This document shows positions 50,246-59,420 of a stretch of 64,000 bases of DNA, piece by piece; the stretch's first letter is position 1; the number at the start of each line of letters is the position of its first letter. Source of the DNA: an uncultured Collinsella sp. (GTDB lineage Bacteria > Actinomycetota > Coriobacteriia > Coriobacteriales > Coriobacteriaceae). The stretch lies in NCBI GenBank assembly GCA_900541045.1, contig UQID01000008.1:20860-84859 (forward strand). Reading direction: 5' to 3'. Under the pieces are notes generated by a model, which saw only the letters and a list, made by a program, of their open reading frames with translations, was not told the origin of the DNA and did no database searches. The position numbers and the translations under genes were made by a program.

Positions 50246-52545
50246 GTGCGACCGAGCGCGAGCATGTGATGCCACCGCGCCCATTGATGCCGTGGACGAT
50301 AGCCCTTTGTGCCGGCTTGTGTGCGAGCTGTGGGTTAGTGCTTAACATGGCGGCCGATGCGCTGCTGGGAGAGCGGGCGGCGCCCGTCACATTGCTTATG
50401 GCCATTCCCGTTGCGGCAGCAGGGTGCATTGTATTGGCTCGGTCCTGCATGCGCCTTGTGCGGTGGAGGCGATGGCTGTATGCCGCGGCCCTCGGCCTCG
50501 TGGCGGGAGCTGTAGTGTCCGCGGGTTGGGCGATAGGGGCGCTGCGCGCTTCGAGGGCGTTGGATAATCGGGCTGCGAGCAGTCTCGAGTTTGTTGTGTG
50601 TGGCGACCCGTCCATCAATGACGGTGCGTACTCCTATACCTGTGATGCGTATGCGGGCGAAAAGCGTTTGGGTCAGGTACGGCTGTCGTGTGATCGTGAG
50701 CTTGGCGCCGGTTCGCATGTACGTGCTATCGGTCGAATTTCGCGCTTTGAGAATGATGCGTATGGGCGCTCACGCGTGCTTCGGGGCGAGCTTCGAAAGG
50801 TTAAAGTCGTCCGGTTGGTATCGATCGACGAGGGCCCTCCAGGCCCGTTGTCTTGGCTTCGAAACGAGCTCCTTGCCGTTATCGCGCCCGCGACCGATCC
50901 AGCGCGCTCGCTCATTGCCGGCGTTGTCTGCGGACGCTCGGCCGAGCTGCGTGCCCAGCCGGCGGGCGATTGGTTTTCGGTAACGGGCACCGCACATCTC
51001 ATCGCCGTTTCGGGCAGCCATCTTGCCATCGTCGGGTTTGTGATTGAGAGCGCCCTGCAAAAGACGCGCCTCTCTCGTGGGCTGCAGCGGGGGTTGCTGG
51101 TGCTGGCCCTTGCTGCCTATGCCGTCTTTACGGGCGCCTCGCCCTCGGCCGTGCGCGCGTGCTGTATGGTGGCGGCGACGCTTGTCGCCAACGGCGCCGG
51201 ACGTCGTCGGCATGGCCTCTCGGCTCTGTTTGTCACCATGGCAATCTTTGTGTTGCTGCGCCCGACGGTATTGTTCGAGATGGGTTTTCAACTATCGTGC
51301 GCCAGTGTTTTTGCCATCCTTTGTTTTTGCCCCTACGCTACCTACGCCTTGTGCGAGCTGAGCGTGCCATCGGGGGTTGCCGGTATTTTGTCCGTCACGA
51401 TGTGCTCACAACTCGCGACACTTCCTGTAACCATTCCCGCATTCGGGACGTTTTCGCTCATTGCCCCGCTTGCAAATGCCGTGATCGGTCCGGTGATAAG
51501 CGTACTGCTTGCTATATCGGTTGTGCTGGTGCCCTGCTCGCTTGTGCCGCTGTTGCGTCACGGGGCGCTCGTGGGGCCCATGATTGTCGCTCGCTGCGCC
51601 CTGTTCTTTGAGCAGCTCTTTGCTGCCGTTCCGGGCGCATCCGTAAGCGTGCCGCCCGATACGCCCCTGGTATACGTAGTGCCGTTTGTGCTGGCGGTCG
51701 TCTTGGTCTGGTGGCCACGTCCCCGCGCACGGAGCATGGCAGTGGGGCTGCTGTGTTTGATTCTTGCAGCGGGTGTTCCGTATGTCTATTGGGATCGATG
51801 TGCGCCGCCTTCTGTGACGGTCCTCGATGTTGGTCAGGCCGATGCAATTCTTATCCGCCAAGGTGGGACCGTGGCACTCGTGGACTGTGGACTCGATGAG
51901 CGCGTGGTGTCGGCGTTGGTTCGCAATAACGTTCACCATATCGACGCCGTCTTCGTGACGCATTGGGACGAAGACCATTGGGGTGGTCTTCCCGATGTGC
52001 TCGATCAGTTTTCGGTTGGAACCATTGCGGTCGCGGCTAATGCGCTGGAGGATGCGCCTGCTGAGGTTCTAAATCGCCCGGGCGTAACGTATATGCAGGT
52101 GGCTCGCGGGGACACGATCGATATCGGCACATTTCGGGCTCGTGTGATGTGGCCGTTTGACACGGTGGATGGTGAGGGCAATGAAGACTCGCTTGTCTTG
52201 CTGCTCAGTTATGCCCAAGGAGGCCAGAGTCTCCGCTTGCTGCTCACCGGTGATGCCGAGCTCGATCAGGAACGCGAGTTTGTACAGGAGGTGGGGGATA
52301 TCGATGTGCTCAAGTTGGGACATCACGGCTCAAAGGTTTCTGTCGACTTAGACCTGCTGGGCACGCTTAAGCCCGAGCTCTCTATCGCGAGTGCGGGCGA
52401 GGGCAACCGCTACGGTCATCCATCCGATGCCTGCACCGATGCCGTTCGCGATGCGGGCGGCGCGTTCGCATGCACCATCGAACAGGGAGACATCACTGTC
52501 TCGCCGACTGCAACCGGTTTTGCCATGCGATGTCAGCGACCGTGA
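50242..52545 (+). CDS. comEC: Competence channel protein ComEC
   Basis: ComEC forms the inner-membrane channel that takes up single-stranded DNA. The N-terminal part has two to three spans and an OB-like DUF4131 region, the middle Competence domain has the HLIAVSGSHLAIVG motif and about eight spans, and the C-terminal metallo-beta-lactamase domain has FVTHWDEDHWGGLPD and LKLGHHGS (likely a nuclease). ATG 50242 overlaps comEA as ATGA. At 767 residues it is intact and full length. Confidence 0.93.
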   Translation: MSATEREHVMPPRPLMPWTIALCAGLCASCGLVLNMAADALLGERAAPVTLLMAIPVAAAGCIVLARSCMRLVRWRRWLYAAALGLVAGAVVSAGWAIGALRASRALDNRAASSLEFVVCGDPSINDGAYSYTCDAYAGEKRLGQVRLSCDRELGAGSHVRAIGRISRFENDAYGRSRVLRGELRKVKVVRLVSIDEGPPGPLSWLRNELLAVIAPATDPARSLIAGVVCGRSAELRAQPAGDWFSVTGTAHLIAVSGSHLAIVGFVIESALQKTRLSRGLQRGLLVLALAAYAVFTGASPSAVRACCMVAATLVANGAGRRRHGLSALFVTMAIFVLLRPTVLFEMGFQLSCASVFAILCFCPYATYALCELSVPSGVAGILSVTMCSQLATLPVTIPAFGTFSLIAPLANAVIGPVISVLLAISVVLVPCSLVPLLRHGALVGPMIVARCALFFEQLFAAVPGASVSVPPDTPLVYVVPFVLAVVLVWWPRPRARSMAVGLLCLILAAGVPYVYWDRCAPPSVTVLDVGQADAILIRQGGTVALVDCGLDERVVSALVRNNVHHIDAVFVTHWDEDHWGGLPDVLDQFSVGTIAVAANALEDAPAEVLNRPGVTYMQVARGDTIDIGTFRARVMWPFDTVDGEGNEDSLVLLLSYAQGGQSLRLLLTGDAELDQEREFVQEVGDIDVLKLGHHGSKVSVDLDLLGTLKPELSIASAGEGNRYGHPSDACTDAVRDAGGAFACTIEQGDITVSPTATGFAMRCQRP

Positions 52546-52553
52546 TGCTGCCG

Positions 52554-52583
52554 TTGGCGCGGGATCAACCCGTGGGCTAGAAT
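52554..52583 (+). promoter_or_regulatory. Promoter of holA
   Basis: TTGGCG at 52554-52559 and TAGAAT at 52578-52583 are 18 bases apart. The predicted leader is about 35 bases. Confidence 0.65.
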
Positions 52584-52623
52584 GGCACGGTACGAACACG
52601 AGAGCCCGCGGGAGGGGAGCGCG

Positions 52624-53586
52624 ATGTCCGAAACCGGTCTGTTGCCGGCATATCTGATCGTCGGTACCGACGGAGTCAAACGCGACCACGCTGTCTCGCG
52701 TATGAAGGCGCGTCTGGAAAAGACGGGCATGGTCGAGTTCAACCTCGACGAGCGCGATATGACCAAGGACCCTGATATCGAGTCGATTATCGGATCGCTC
52801 AACACTTTTCCTATGGGCAGTGAGTTTCGCCTGGTAATCCTTGACGGCTGCTCAAAACTCGCCAAAGCGATCTCCGAGCCGCTTGTTGAGTATCTGGCGA
52901 GTCCCAGCCCCACGACGGTCTGTCTCGTCATAGCCGATTCACTCGCCAAGAACACACGCCTGTACAAGGCGATCGCCAAGATTGACAAGAAGGCCGTGAT
53001 CGACTGTTCGGGCACCAAGCGCTGGGAGCTCCCACGCCGCGTGCAGCAGATGGCGACGCAGCACGGAAAGTCCATTTCGACGGCGGCCGCCGAGGAGCTC
53101 GTTTCGCGCTCGGGCGAGAACACCCGCATGCTCGATAACGACTTGGCCAAGCTTGCCCAGATGGTCGAGGCGCCGCAAATTGAGCTTGCCGATGTGGAGC
53201 GCTGGATCGTGCGCACGGCCGAAGTTCAGCCTTGGGACTTTCTCAATGCGGTCTCAGCCCGTGACATGCGCCGCTCGCTTGAGCTTTTCAATCTACTGCC
53301 CGCCAAGAGCTATGTGTGGACCTACACGCTGCTGTGCGGACGCATCCGCGAACTTATTGTCGCCAAGGCGCTCGACTCTCGTGGACAGGGTCGCGAGCTC
53401 GCCGCGACGCTCAAGCTTCAGGCCTGGCAGGTTAAGAATCACCTGACCTGGGCGCGGCGTTTTTCTATGGCGGAGCTTGTCGGTGCGCTCGAGGGCGCGG
53501 TCGATGTGGAGCTCGCGCTGAAGGGCTCGGCCGATTCTGAGACCGCGCTTTTGCTCTGGATTACGAACATCTTGAGAAAATCGTGA
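52624..53586 (+). CDS. holA: DNA polymerase III delta subunit
   Basis: The delta subunit opens the sliding clamp in the clamp loader. It shows the three-domain delta pattern: an N-terminal AAA-like fold (AYLIVGTDGVKRD...), the FPMGSEFRLVIL strand, the ELPRRVQQMATQHGKSIS lid and the C-terminal helical collar. ATG 52624 follows GGAGGGGAG. The 320 residues are typical. Delta proteins diverge strongly, but location after comEC and before rpsT is the common Gram-positive order. Confidence 0.9.
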   Translation: MSETGLLPAYLIVGTDGVKRDHAVSRMKARLEKTGMVEFNLDERDMTKDPDIESIIGSLNTFPMGSEFRLVILDGCSKLAKAISEPLVEYLASPSPTTVCLVIADSLAKNTRLYKAIAKIDKKAVIDCSGTKRWELPRRVQQMATQHGKSISTAAAEELVSRSGENTRMLDNDLAKLAQMVEAPQIELADVERWIVRTAEVQPWDFLNAVSARDMRRSLELFNLLPAKSYVWTYTLLCGRIRELIVAKALDSRGQGRELAATLKLQAWQVKNHLTWARRFSMAELVGALEGAVDVELALKGSADSETALLLWITNILRKS

Positions 53587-53638
53587 TGATACCTGCCTAT
53601 TTGACAAATTCGTTCTATCCCTTTGAGGGGGAGCGTGC

Positions 53639-53644
53639 TATAGT
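53639..53644 (+). promoter_or_regulatory. Extended -10 element upstream of rpsT
   Basis: TATAGT is preceded by TGC, giving the extended -10 TGCTATAGT at 53636-53644. A good TTGACA at 53601-53606 is too far away (32 bases) to be the matching -35. The leader would be about 68 bases. Confidence 0.5.
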
Positions 53645-53719
53645 AGGCGCTTGCATGACCTCACCGTGTCTCAGAGGTGTCATACATTTTTTGCAAGGAA
53701 CTCGAAAGGAACTCCAGAA

Positions 53720-53986
53720 GTGGCAAACATCAAGTCTCAGAAGAAGCGTATCCGCACCAATGAGGCAGCTCGCATGCGTAACAAGGCTGTCAAGTCCGAG
53801 CTCAAGACGCTGACCAAGCACGTCCAGTCCGCCGTCGCCGAGGGCGACGCCGAGAAGGCCCAGGCTGCCCTCAAGACCGTCACCAAGCGTCTCGACATGG
53901 CTGCCGCCAAGCATGTTATCCACAAGAACCAGGCTTCCAACCGCAAGTCCGGTCTTGCCAAGCTCGTGAACAGCATCAACGCCTAA
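53720..53986 (+). CDS. rpsT: 30S ribosomal protein S20
   Basis: S20 is an early 16S-binding helical protein. It begins ANIKSQKKRIRTNEAARMRN after the GTG start at 53720, which has AAAGGA eleven bases upstream. An upstream ATG at 53651 would add 23 unrelated residues. The 88 residues are normal. It is transcribed alone and closed by a terminator 35 bases downstream. Confidence 0.96.
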   Translation: MANIKSQKKRIRTNEAARMRNKAVKSELKTLTKHVQSAVAEGDAEKAQAALKTVTKRLDMAAAKHVIHKNQASNRKSGLAKLVNSINA

Positions 53987-54020
53987 GTTGTAAATTTCAC
54001 ACCACACAGATTACGCGCAT

Positions 54021-54058
54021 AAATGGAGCCTGTTTTATGGAACAGGCTCCATTTTTTG
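54021..54058 (+). terminator. Intrinsic terminator after rpsT
   Basis: AAATGGAGCCTGTT at 54021-54034 pairs perfectly with its complement at 54041-54054, followed by TTT. Confidence 0.9.
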
Positions 54059-54082
54059 TACCGCTCGGGTAAGATAGTCCGC

Positions 54083-55894
54083 ATGAATACTTCAATTGAC
54101 ATTTCCCACATCCGCAACTTCTCGATTGTTGCGCATATCGACCATGGCAAGTCCACGATCAGTGACCGCATCCTCGAGCTCACCCATACCGTCGACGAGC
54201 GTGACATGGAGTCGCAGCTGCTCGACACCATGGATATCGAGCGCGAGCGCGGCATCACGATCAAGTCTAATGCCGTTCGCGTTTCCTATGACGCCGACGA
54301 TGGCGAGACGTATCAGTTCAACCTGATCGATACGCCGGGCCACGTGGACTTTACCTACGAGGTCTCGCGTTCGCTGGCCGCCTGCGAGGGCGCAGTGCTC
54401 GTTGTCGACGCCACGCAGGGCGTCGAGGCCCAGACCGTCTCCAACGCGACGCTCGCCATGAACGCCAACCTGGATATCGTGCCCGCCATCAATAAGATCG
54501 ACCTGCCGTCGGCGCACCCCGATGAGGTCAAGACCGAGATCGAGGATGACCTGGCGATTCCCGCCGACGATGCCGTATGCGTATCGGGCAAGACCGGCGA
54601 GGGTATCCACGACCTGCTGGAGTCCATCGTCTTTTTGATCTCACCGCCCAAGGGCGATGCAAACGCGCCGCTCAAGGCGCTCATCCTGGACTCGTATTTC
54701 GATGAGTACCGCGGCGTCGTTGCCACGGTCCGTGTCTTTGACGGCTCCATCAAGAAGGGCGATACCCTGCGAATGATGCAGGCCAAGGGCGACTTTTTGG
54801 TCGATGGCGTGGGCGTCAAGCGTCCCGCCGAGACCCCGGTCGATGCGCTGACGGTCGGCGAGGTGGGCTACGTGGTCACGGGCCTGAAGGATCCCGAGGC
54901 CGTACGCGTGGGCGATACCCTCACGTGGGCGTCGAATCCCTGCCCCGAGCCACTTCCCGGCTATCGCGAGGCCAAGCCCATGGTCTACACAGGCCTGTTC
55001 CCCATCGATAACAAGGATTACGAGAACCTGCGTGACGCTCTCGATAAGCTGCATGTCAACGACCCGTCGTTGGTGTGGGAACCCGAGACCTCGGTGGCGC
55101 TCGGCTTTGGCTTCCGCGTGGGCTTCTTGGGCCTGTTGCATATGGAGGTCGTCAAGGAGCGCTTGGAGCGCGAGTTCAACCTGGACCTGATTGCCACGAG
55201 CCCTTCGGTGGATTATCACGTCTACAAGACTGACGGCGAGATGATTGATGTTCGCAGCCCGCAGGATCTGCCCGAGGCTACGCGCATCGAGCGCATCGAG
55301 GAGCCTTACCTCAAGGCCAAGATTATCTGCCCGCCCGAGTATACGGGTGCCGTCATGCAGCTCGCTATCGAGCACCGCGGCATTACGACCGACATGATCC
55401 ATCTCACGAGCAAATCGGTCGAGATGCGCTTTGACATGCCACTCGCCGAGCTCATCCTGGACTTCTTTGACCAGCTCAAGAGTCGCACCAAGGGCTATGC
55501 CTCGCTCGACTACGAGTTCAACGAGTACCGTCCCTCCGAACTCGTCAAGCTCGATATTTTGCTTTCGGGCGATGAGGTGGACGCGCTTTCGTTTATCGTG
55601 CACAAGGATAAGGCCTATGGCCTGGCCCGCGGCCTGTGTGACAAGCTCAAGGAAATCATCCCGCGCCAGCTGTTCGAGGTGCCTATTCAGGGCGCCATCG
55701 GCAACAAGATCATTGCCCGCTCTACCGTCAAGGCGCGTCGCAAGGACGTTTTGGCCAAGTGCTATGGCGGCGATATCTCGCGAAAGCGCAAGCTGCTCGA
55801 GAAGCAGAAAGAGGGCAAGAAGCGCATGAAGGCCATCGGTTCGGTCGAGGTCCCGCAGGAGGCCTTTATGGCGATCCTAAAGGTAGACGAGTAA
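54083..55894 (+). CDS. lepA: Elongation factor 4 (LepA)
   Basis: LepA is a translational GTPase involved in ribosome back-translocation or assembly. The G domain has IVAHIDHGKST, RERGITIK, DTPGHVDF and NKID; the EF-G-like domains follow and the unique C-terminal domain ends in the KRMKAIGSVEVPQEAF pattern. ATG 54083 begins MNTSIDISHIRNFSI. Only about 25 bases separate the rpsT terminator from the start and no Shine-Dalgarno is clear; a TAAGAT box at 54070-54075 suggests a very short or absent leader. The 603 residues are normal. Confidence 0.96.
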   Translation: MNTSIDISHIRNFSIVAHIDHGKSTISDRILELTHTVDERDMESQLLDTMDIERERGITIKSNAVRVSYDADDGETYQFNLIDTPGHVDFTYEVSRSLAACEGAVLVVDATQGVEAQTVSNATLAMNANLDIVPAINKIDLPSAHPDEVKTEIEDDLAIPADDAVCVSGKTGEGIHDLLESIVFLISPPKGDANAPLKALILDSYFDEYRGVVATVRVFDGSIKKGDTLRMMQAKGDFLVDGVGVKRPAETPVDALTVGEVGYVVTGLKDPEAVRVGDTLTWASNPCPEPLPGYREAKPMVYTGLFPIDNKDYENLRDALDKLHVNDPSLVWEPETSVALGFGFRVGFLGLLHMEVVKERLEREFNLDLIATSPSVDYHVYKTDGEMIDVRSPQDLPEATRIERIEEPYLKAKIICPPEYTGAVMQLAIEHRGITTDMIHLTSKSVEMRFDMPLAELILDFFDQLKSRTKGYASLDYEFNEYRPSELVKLDILLSGDEVDALSFIVHKDKAYGLARGLCDKLKEIIPRQLFEVPIQGAIGNKIIARSTVKARRKDVLAKCYGGDISRKRKLLEKQKEGKKRMKAIGSVEVPQEAFMAILKVDE

Positions 55895-55898
55895 GTCC

Positions 55899-56942
55899 AT
55901 GGCGCTTTCTGAATACAGCAAGCGTCTGCTGGGCGCCTATGCCGAGCAGCCGTTCCTTATGGCTCCCATGGCGGGCGTAACCGACCCCGCCTATCGCATC
56001 ATGTGTCGCCGCCGCGGTGCCAACCTTGCCTACAGCGAGATGGTGAGCGTTGCGGGCCTTGCCTATGCCAGCAACAAGACGTGGCGCCTGGTGTTGCCGG
56101 CCGACGAGGAGCAGCAGATCTGCGTGCAGCTCTTTGGTTCCAAGCCCGATCAGTTTGCGGGTGCCGTCGCTGCCGTCGAGGAACGCGTGGGCGATCGCCT
56201 GTCATTGATTGATATCAACATGGCCTGTCCGGCTCGCAAGGTCGTTACCAAGGGCGAGGGCTCGGCGCTTATGCGTACGCCCGACCTGGCCGAGCAGATT
56301 GTCGAGGCAGCGGTGGGCGCGGCGCATGTTCCCGTGACCGTGAAGATTCGCAAGGGCTTTTACGCCGAAGACCGCAATGCCGCGACGTTTGCCCAGATGC
56401 TCGAGGGGGCAGGGGCAGCTGCGGTGGCGGTGCACGGCCGCTGTGCCACGCAGCTCTATACGGGCCAGGCCGATTGGTCGGTCGTCGATGAGGTGGCCGA
56501 CGCCGTCGAGATTCCCGTTATCGGTTCGGGCGATGTGTTCTGCGCCGAGGATGCGGCGGAACGCCTGCGCAACTCGGGCGCCAGTGCCGTGTTTATCGCG
56601 CGCGGTATCTATGGCAACCCCTGGGTGTTCGGTGATGCTCGAGCCCTTGCACTCGATGGCACGCCAGTACCGGTGCGTAGCTCGGTCGAGCGCCTGGATG
56701 CCCTGCGCGAGCACCTGACGCTCACGCATGAGCTGTTGCCGCTTATGTCACGTGCCCGCACGTACGCGAGCTGGTATCTTAAGGGCATGCCCCATGCCGC
56801 CGCCTGGCGCGCGCAGGTGGTGCGCTGCTCCACATACGAGGAGTTCATGGCATTGGTCGATGATATCGAGCGCGATGTGGTGGCCTGCGAGGCCGCGCTT
56901 GCCGCCGGCGAGTCGGTGCCCGCTCATCCGCTGGAGGCCTAA
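55899..56942 (+). CDS. dusB: tRNA-dihydrouridine synthase
   Basis: Dus enzymes reduce uridines in tRNA with FMN. The barrel starts MAPMAGVTDPAYRIMCRRRGA, the catalytic Cys is in NMACPARKV and the FMN phosphate site in GSGDVFCAEDA and ARGIYGNPW. At 347 residues it includes the C-terminal helical domain. It lies four bases after lepA. The subclass (DusB) is assigned from the Gram-positive family, so the exact target position is not certain. Confidence 0.92.
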   Translation: MALSEYSKRLLGAYAEQPFLMAPMAGVTDPAYRIMCRRRGANLAYSEMVSVAGLAYASNKTWRLVLPADEEQQICVQLFGSKPDQFAGAVAAVEERVGDRLSLIDINMACPARKVVTKGEGSALMRTPDLAEQIVEAAVGAAHVPVTVKIRKGFYAEDRNAATFAQMLEGAGAAAVAVHGRCATQLYTGQADWSVVDEVADAVEIPVIGSGDVFCAEDAAERLRNSGASAVFIARGIYGNPWVFGDARALALDGTPVPVRSSVERLDALREHLTLTHELLPLMSRARTYASWYLKGMPHAAAWRAQVVRCSTYEEFMALVDDIERDVVACEAALAAGESVPAHPLEA

Positions 56943-56944
56943 CG

Positions 56945-58177
56945 GTGGCCGTTACCGCGCTGTACGTCCACGTGCCGTTTTGCGCCCAAAAGTGCCGCTA
57001 TTGCGACTTTGACTCACGCAGTTTTGCTTCGTGCGACCTGAGTGCTGCGCTCGATGTCTATTTTGAGCAACTGTATGCGCGCCTCGATGCCTTTGGCGAC
57101 GCAGACGCGCTTGCGCAGGTCCGCACCGTCTATGTTGGCGGCGGTACGCCGTCGCTGGCAGGAGAGCGTCTGGTGGAGCTTGCCCGGCGTATTTGCATGT
57201 GGTGCAAGCCCGTTGAGTTTACCTGCGAGGCCAATCCCGAGTCGTTGACCGCCGGGCTTGCCACTGCGCTTGCCAAGGTCGGTGTCACACGCGTCTCTCT
57301 GGGAGTTCAAACCCTTGACAACGCCGAGCTTGCTGCGATTGGCCGTATTCACGATGCCGATCGGGCGCTCGCTGCCATCACGACGGTTAAGGACGCTGGG
57401 CTCGATGTGTCCTGCGACCTGATGTGCGGACTTCCCGGGCAGACCGCCGTAAGCTGGCAACGCACGCTCGATGGCGTGCTGGCGGCGGCGCCGCATCATG
57501 TGTCGGTGTACCCGCTCACGCTCGAGGAGGGCACGCCGCTCTACCACATGGCGTGTCGCGACGAGTCGCTCGAGCCCGACGAGGATTTTCAGGCTGCGTG
57601 CATGGACGCGGCGCGTGAGTGCCTGGGTGCGGCCGGCTATCACCCGTATGAGGTGGCAAGCTACGCGCTCGACGGACATGAGTGTGCCCACAACATTGCC
57701 TATTGGACAGGACGGGGCTATCTGGGCTTGGGCCGCTCTGCCGCCGGTATGCTCGACGCCGAGGATTTCGATCGCTTGGCCGGGCTGTTTCCCGACGTGC
57801 CTGCTCGCGGCGATGCGTATCGCGTGCGCTTGGTGCAACGCGACGACGCCGCGACGACGTTTGATGCCGAGTATCTGTCGCAGCGCGAGGCTGCGGCCGA
57901 GGATTTGATGCTCGCCTGCCGCATGACGCGTGGCATTGGGCCCGATCTGTTGGTTCGCTCGGCAAGCGTGATCGCTGCAGACGAGCTGGTGGCGGCCTGT
58001 GACCGTGCGCTCGAGTTGGGTCTTGCCACTTGGGTGCCCGATTATGTCGAGGGGCATGCGGGGTGCGTCGCCTCGAAAGACGTTATCGCAGGTCGTGCCC
58101 ACGCCCGTTTAGCGCCCACCCACTTGGGCTGGCTCGATGGAAATGTGCTGTTCGAGCTGTTTTGGGGTCTAGCTTAG
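56945..58177 (+). CDS. hemW: Radical SAM heme chaperone HemW (HemN-like)
   Basis: HemW delivers heme to acceptors and is often misnamed coproporphyrinogen oxidase. The radical SAM cluster motif is CAQKCRYCDF near the N-terminus, followed by VYVGGGTPSL, EANPES and a GxGRSAAGM stretch typical of the HemW C-terminal domain. The start is GTG at 56945, two bases after dusB. The 410 residues are normal. The lepA-hemW-(hrcA)-dnaJ order is conserved, but hrcA is absent here. Confidence 0.93.
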   Translation: MAVTALYVHVPFCAQKCRYCDFDSRSFASCDLSAALDVYFEQLYARLDAFGDADALAQVRTVYVGGGTPSLAGERLVELARRICMWCKPVEFTCEANPESLTAGLATALAKVGVTRVSLGVQTLDNAELAAIGRIHDADRALAAITTVKDAGLDVSCDLMCGLPGQTAVSWQRTLDGVLAAAPHHVSVYPLTLEEGTPLYHMACRDESLEPDEDFQAACMDAARECLGAAGYHPYEVASYALDGHECAHNIAYWTGRGYLGLGRSAAGMLDAEDFDRLAGLFPDVPARGDAYRVRLVQRDDAATTFDAEYLSQREAAAEDLMLACRMTRGIGPDLLVRSASVIAADELVAACDRALELGLATWVPDYVEGHAGCVASKDVIAGRAHARLAPTHLGWLDGNVLFELFWGLA

Positions 58178-58235
58178 GCCGCTCGGGTAGAATTACCGCA
58201 ATATATACGCTGCTGTGAGCAGGAGGTTGCCGCGC

Positions 58236-59339
58236 ATGGCGACGATGAACGAAAAAGATTACTACGAGATTTTGGGTGTCTCCAAGGACGCCACCTCGCG
58301 TGATATACAGAAGGCCTTCCAGCAAAAGGCCCGCAAGCTCCATCCGGACGTCAACAAAGAACCTGATGCCGAGGAAAAGTTTAAAGAGGTTTCCGAGGCC
58401 TACGCCGTGCTTTCGGACGAGCAGAAGCGTGCGCGCTACGACGCCATGCGCTCGGGCAACCCCTTCGCCGGCGCTCCTACGGCTTCGCCCTATGGCGGCG
58501 GCTACGCCGGCAGCGCAGGCTATGGCAATCCCTTTGAGGACGGCTTTCCCTTTGGTGGCGCCTGGGGCCAGCCGAGTCGCGGGCAGGCTGCCTATAATCC
58601 CGAGAACGGCGCCAACGTGGTCGTCGATATCAAGCTCGACGCTAAGGAGGCCAAGGGCGGTGCCCGCAAGACCGTCCGCTATACGCGCTTCGATACCTGT
58701 GGCCACTGTGGCGGCTCGGGTTCTGTTTCGTCCGAGCATGCACATACCTGTCCGAGCTGCGGTGGTCGCGGCCACATCGATGTCGACCTGTCCTTCCTGT
58801 TCGGTGCCGGCACGTTTCAGTCGGTCTGCCCCGAGTGCGGCGGTTCCGGTAAGGTCGTCGCCGACCCCTGCCCCGATTGCGGCGGCAGCGGCCGTGTCCG
58901 TGTGACCTCCGAGCAGACGATTGAGTTTCCTGCCGGTACGCACGATGGCGACGAGGTCCTCATTGGCGGCATGGGTCACGCCGGCACCAACGGTGCCTCG
59001 GGTGGCGATCTGGTCGGCCGCGCTCATGTCGAGGCCGAGCGTCTGGAGGGCAAGGCCCGTACCGGTTTTTACCTGATGGGCATCGTGGCGCCGTTTTTGG
59101 TGCTGTCGGCCATCTCGGGCGTGTTCTCGGCCTTTGCCGTGATGTGCTTTATTCCGTTTGCCATGGGCCTGTTCATGGTGGTCTCGGACGGCGTGCTGCA
59201 CCGCAGCCTGCTGTGGTGGAAGCGCGGCGCGATGCAGTTTGCCAACGGTTTTGCCAACGGATTTATGTTTGCGCTCGTGTCGGTTTGGTTTGCGAGCTGC
59301 TCGCAACGTGCCATGCTTTCGCCCTACGCAATGCAATAA
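58236..59339 (+). CDS. Membrane-anchored DnaJ-type co-chaperone
   Basis: Residues 1-70 are a complete J domain with HPD in KLHPDVN. A Gly/Phe/Pro-rich linker follows (about 75-115), then a first substrate-binding strand region and a zinc finger with all four CxxCxGxG units (CGHCGGSG from Cys155, CPSCGGRG, CPECGGSG, CPDCGGSG). The second substrate domain is cut short after GHAGTNGASGGDLVGRAHV. The remaining 90 residues instead contain two long hydrophobic spans at about 276-318 and a third near 335-355. ATG 58236 follows AGGAGG at 58221-58226. It lies 81 bases before a conventional dnaJ. Role at the membrane is inference. Confidence 0.85.
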   Translation: MATMNEKDYYEILGVSKDATSRDIQKAFQQKARKLHPDVNKEPDAEEKFKEVSEAYAVLSDEQKRARYDAMRSGNPFAGAPTASPYGGGYAGSAGYGNPFEDGFPFGGAWGQPSRGQAAYNPENGANVVVDIKLDAKEAKGGARKTVRYTRFDTCGHCGGSGSVSSEHAHTCPSCGGRGHIDVDLSFLFGAGTFQSVCPECGGSGKVVADPCPDCGGSGRVRVTSEQTIEFPAGTHDGDEVLIGGMGHAGTNGASGGDLVGRAHVEAERLEGKARTGFYLMGIVAPFLVLSAISGVFSAFAVMCFIPFAMGLFMVVSDGVLHRSLLWWKRGAMQFANGFANGFMFALVSVWFASCSQRAMLSPYAMQ

Positions 59340-59420
59340 CATCAACCCCTCTGTTTGCGGCCGGCCCAGCTTGGGTATAGGACGCACTGTGACAATAATG
59401 AAAGTCGGAAGGATTCGGTC

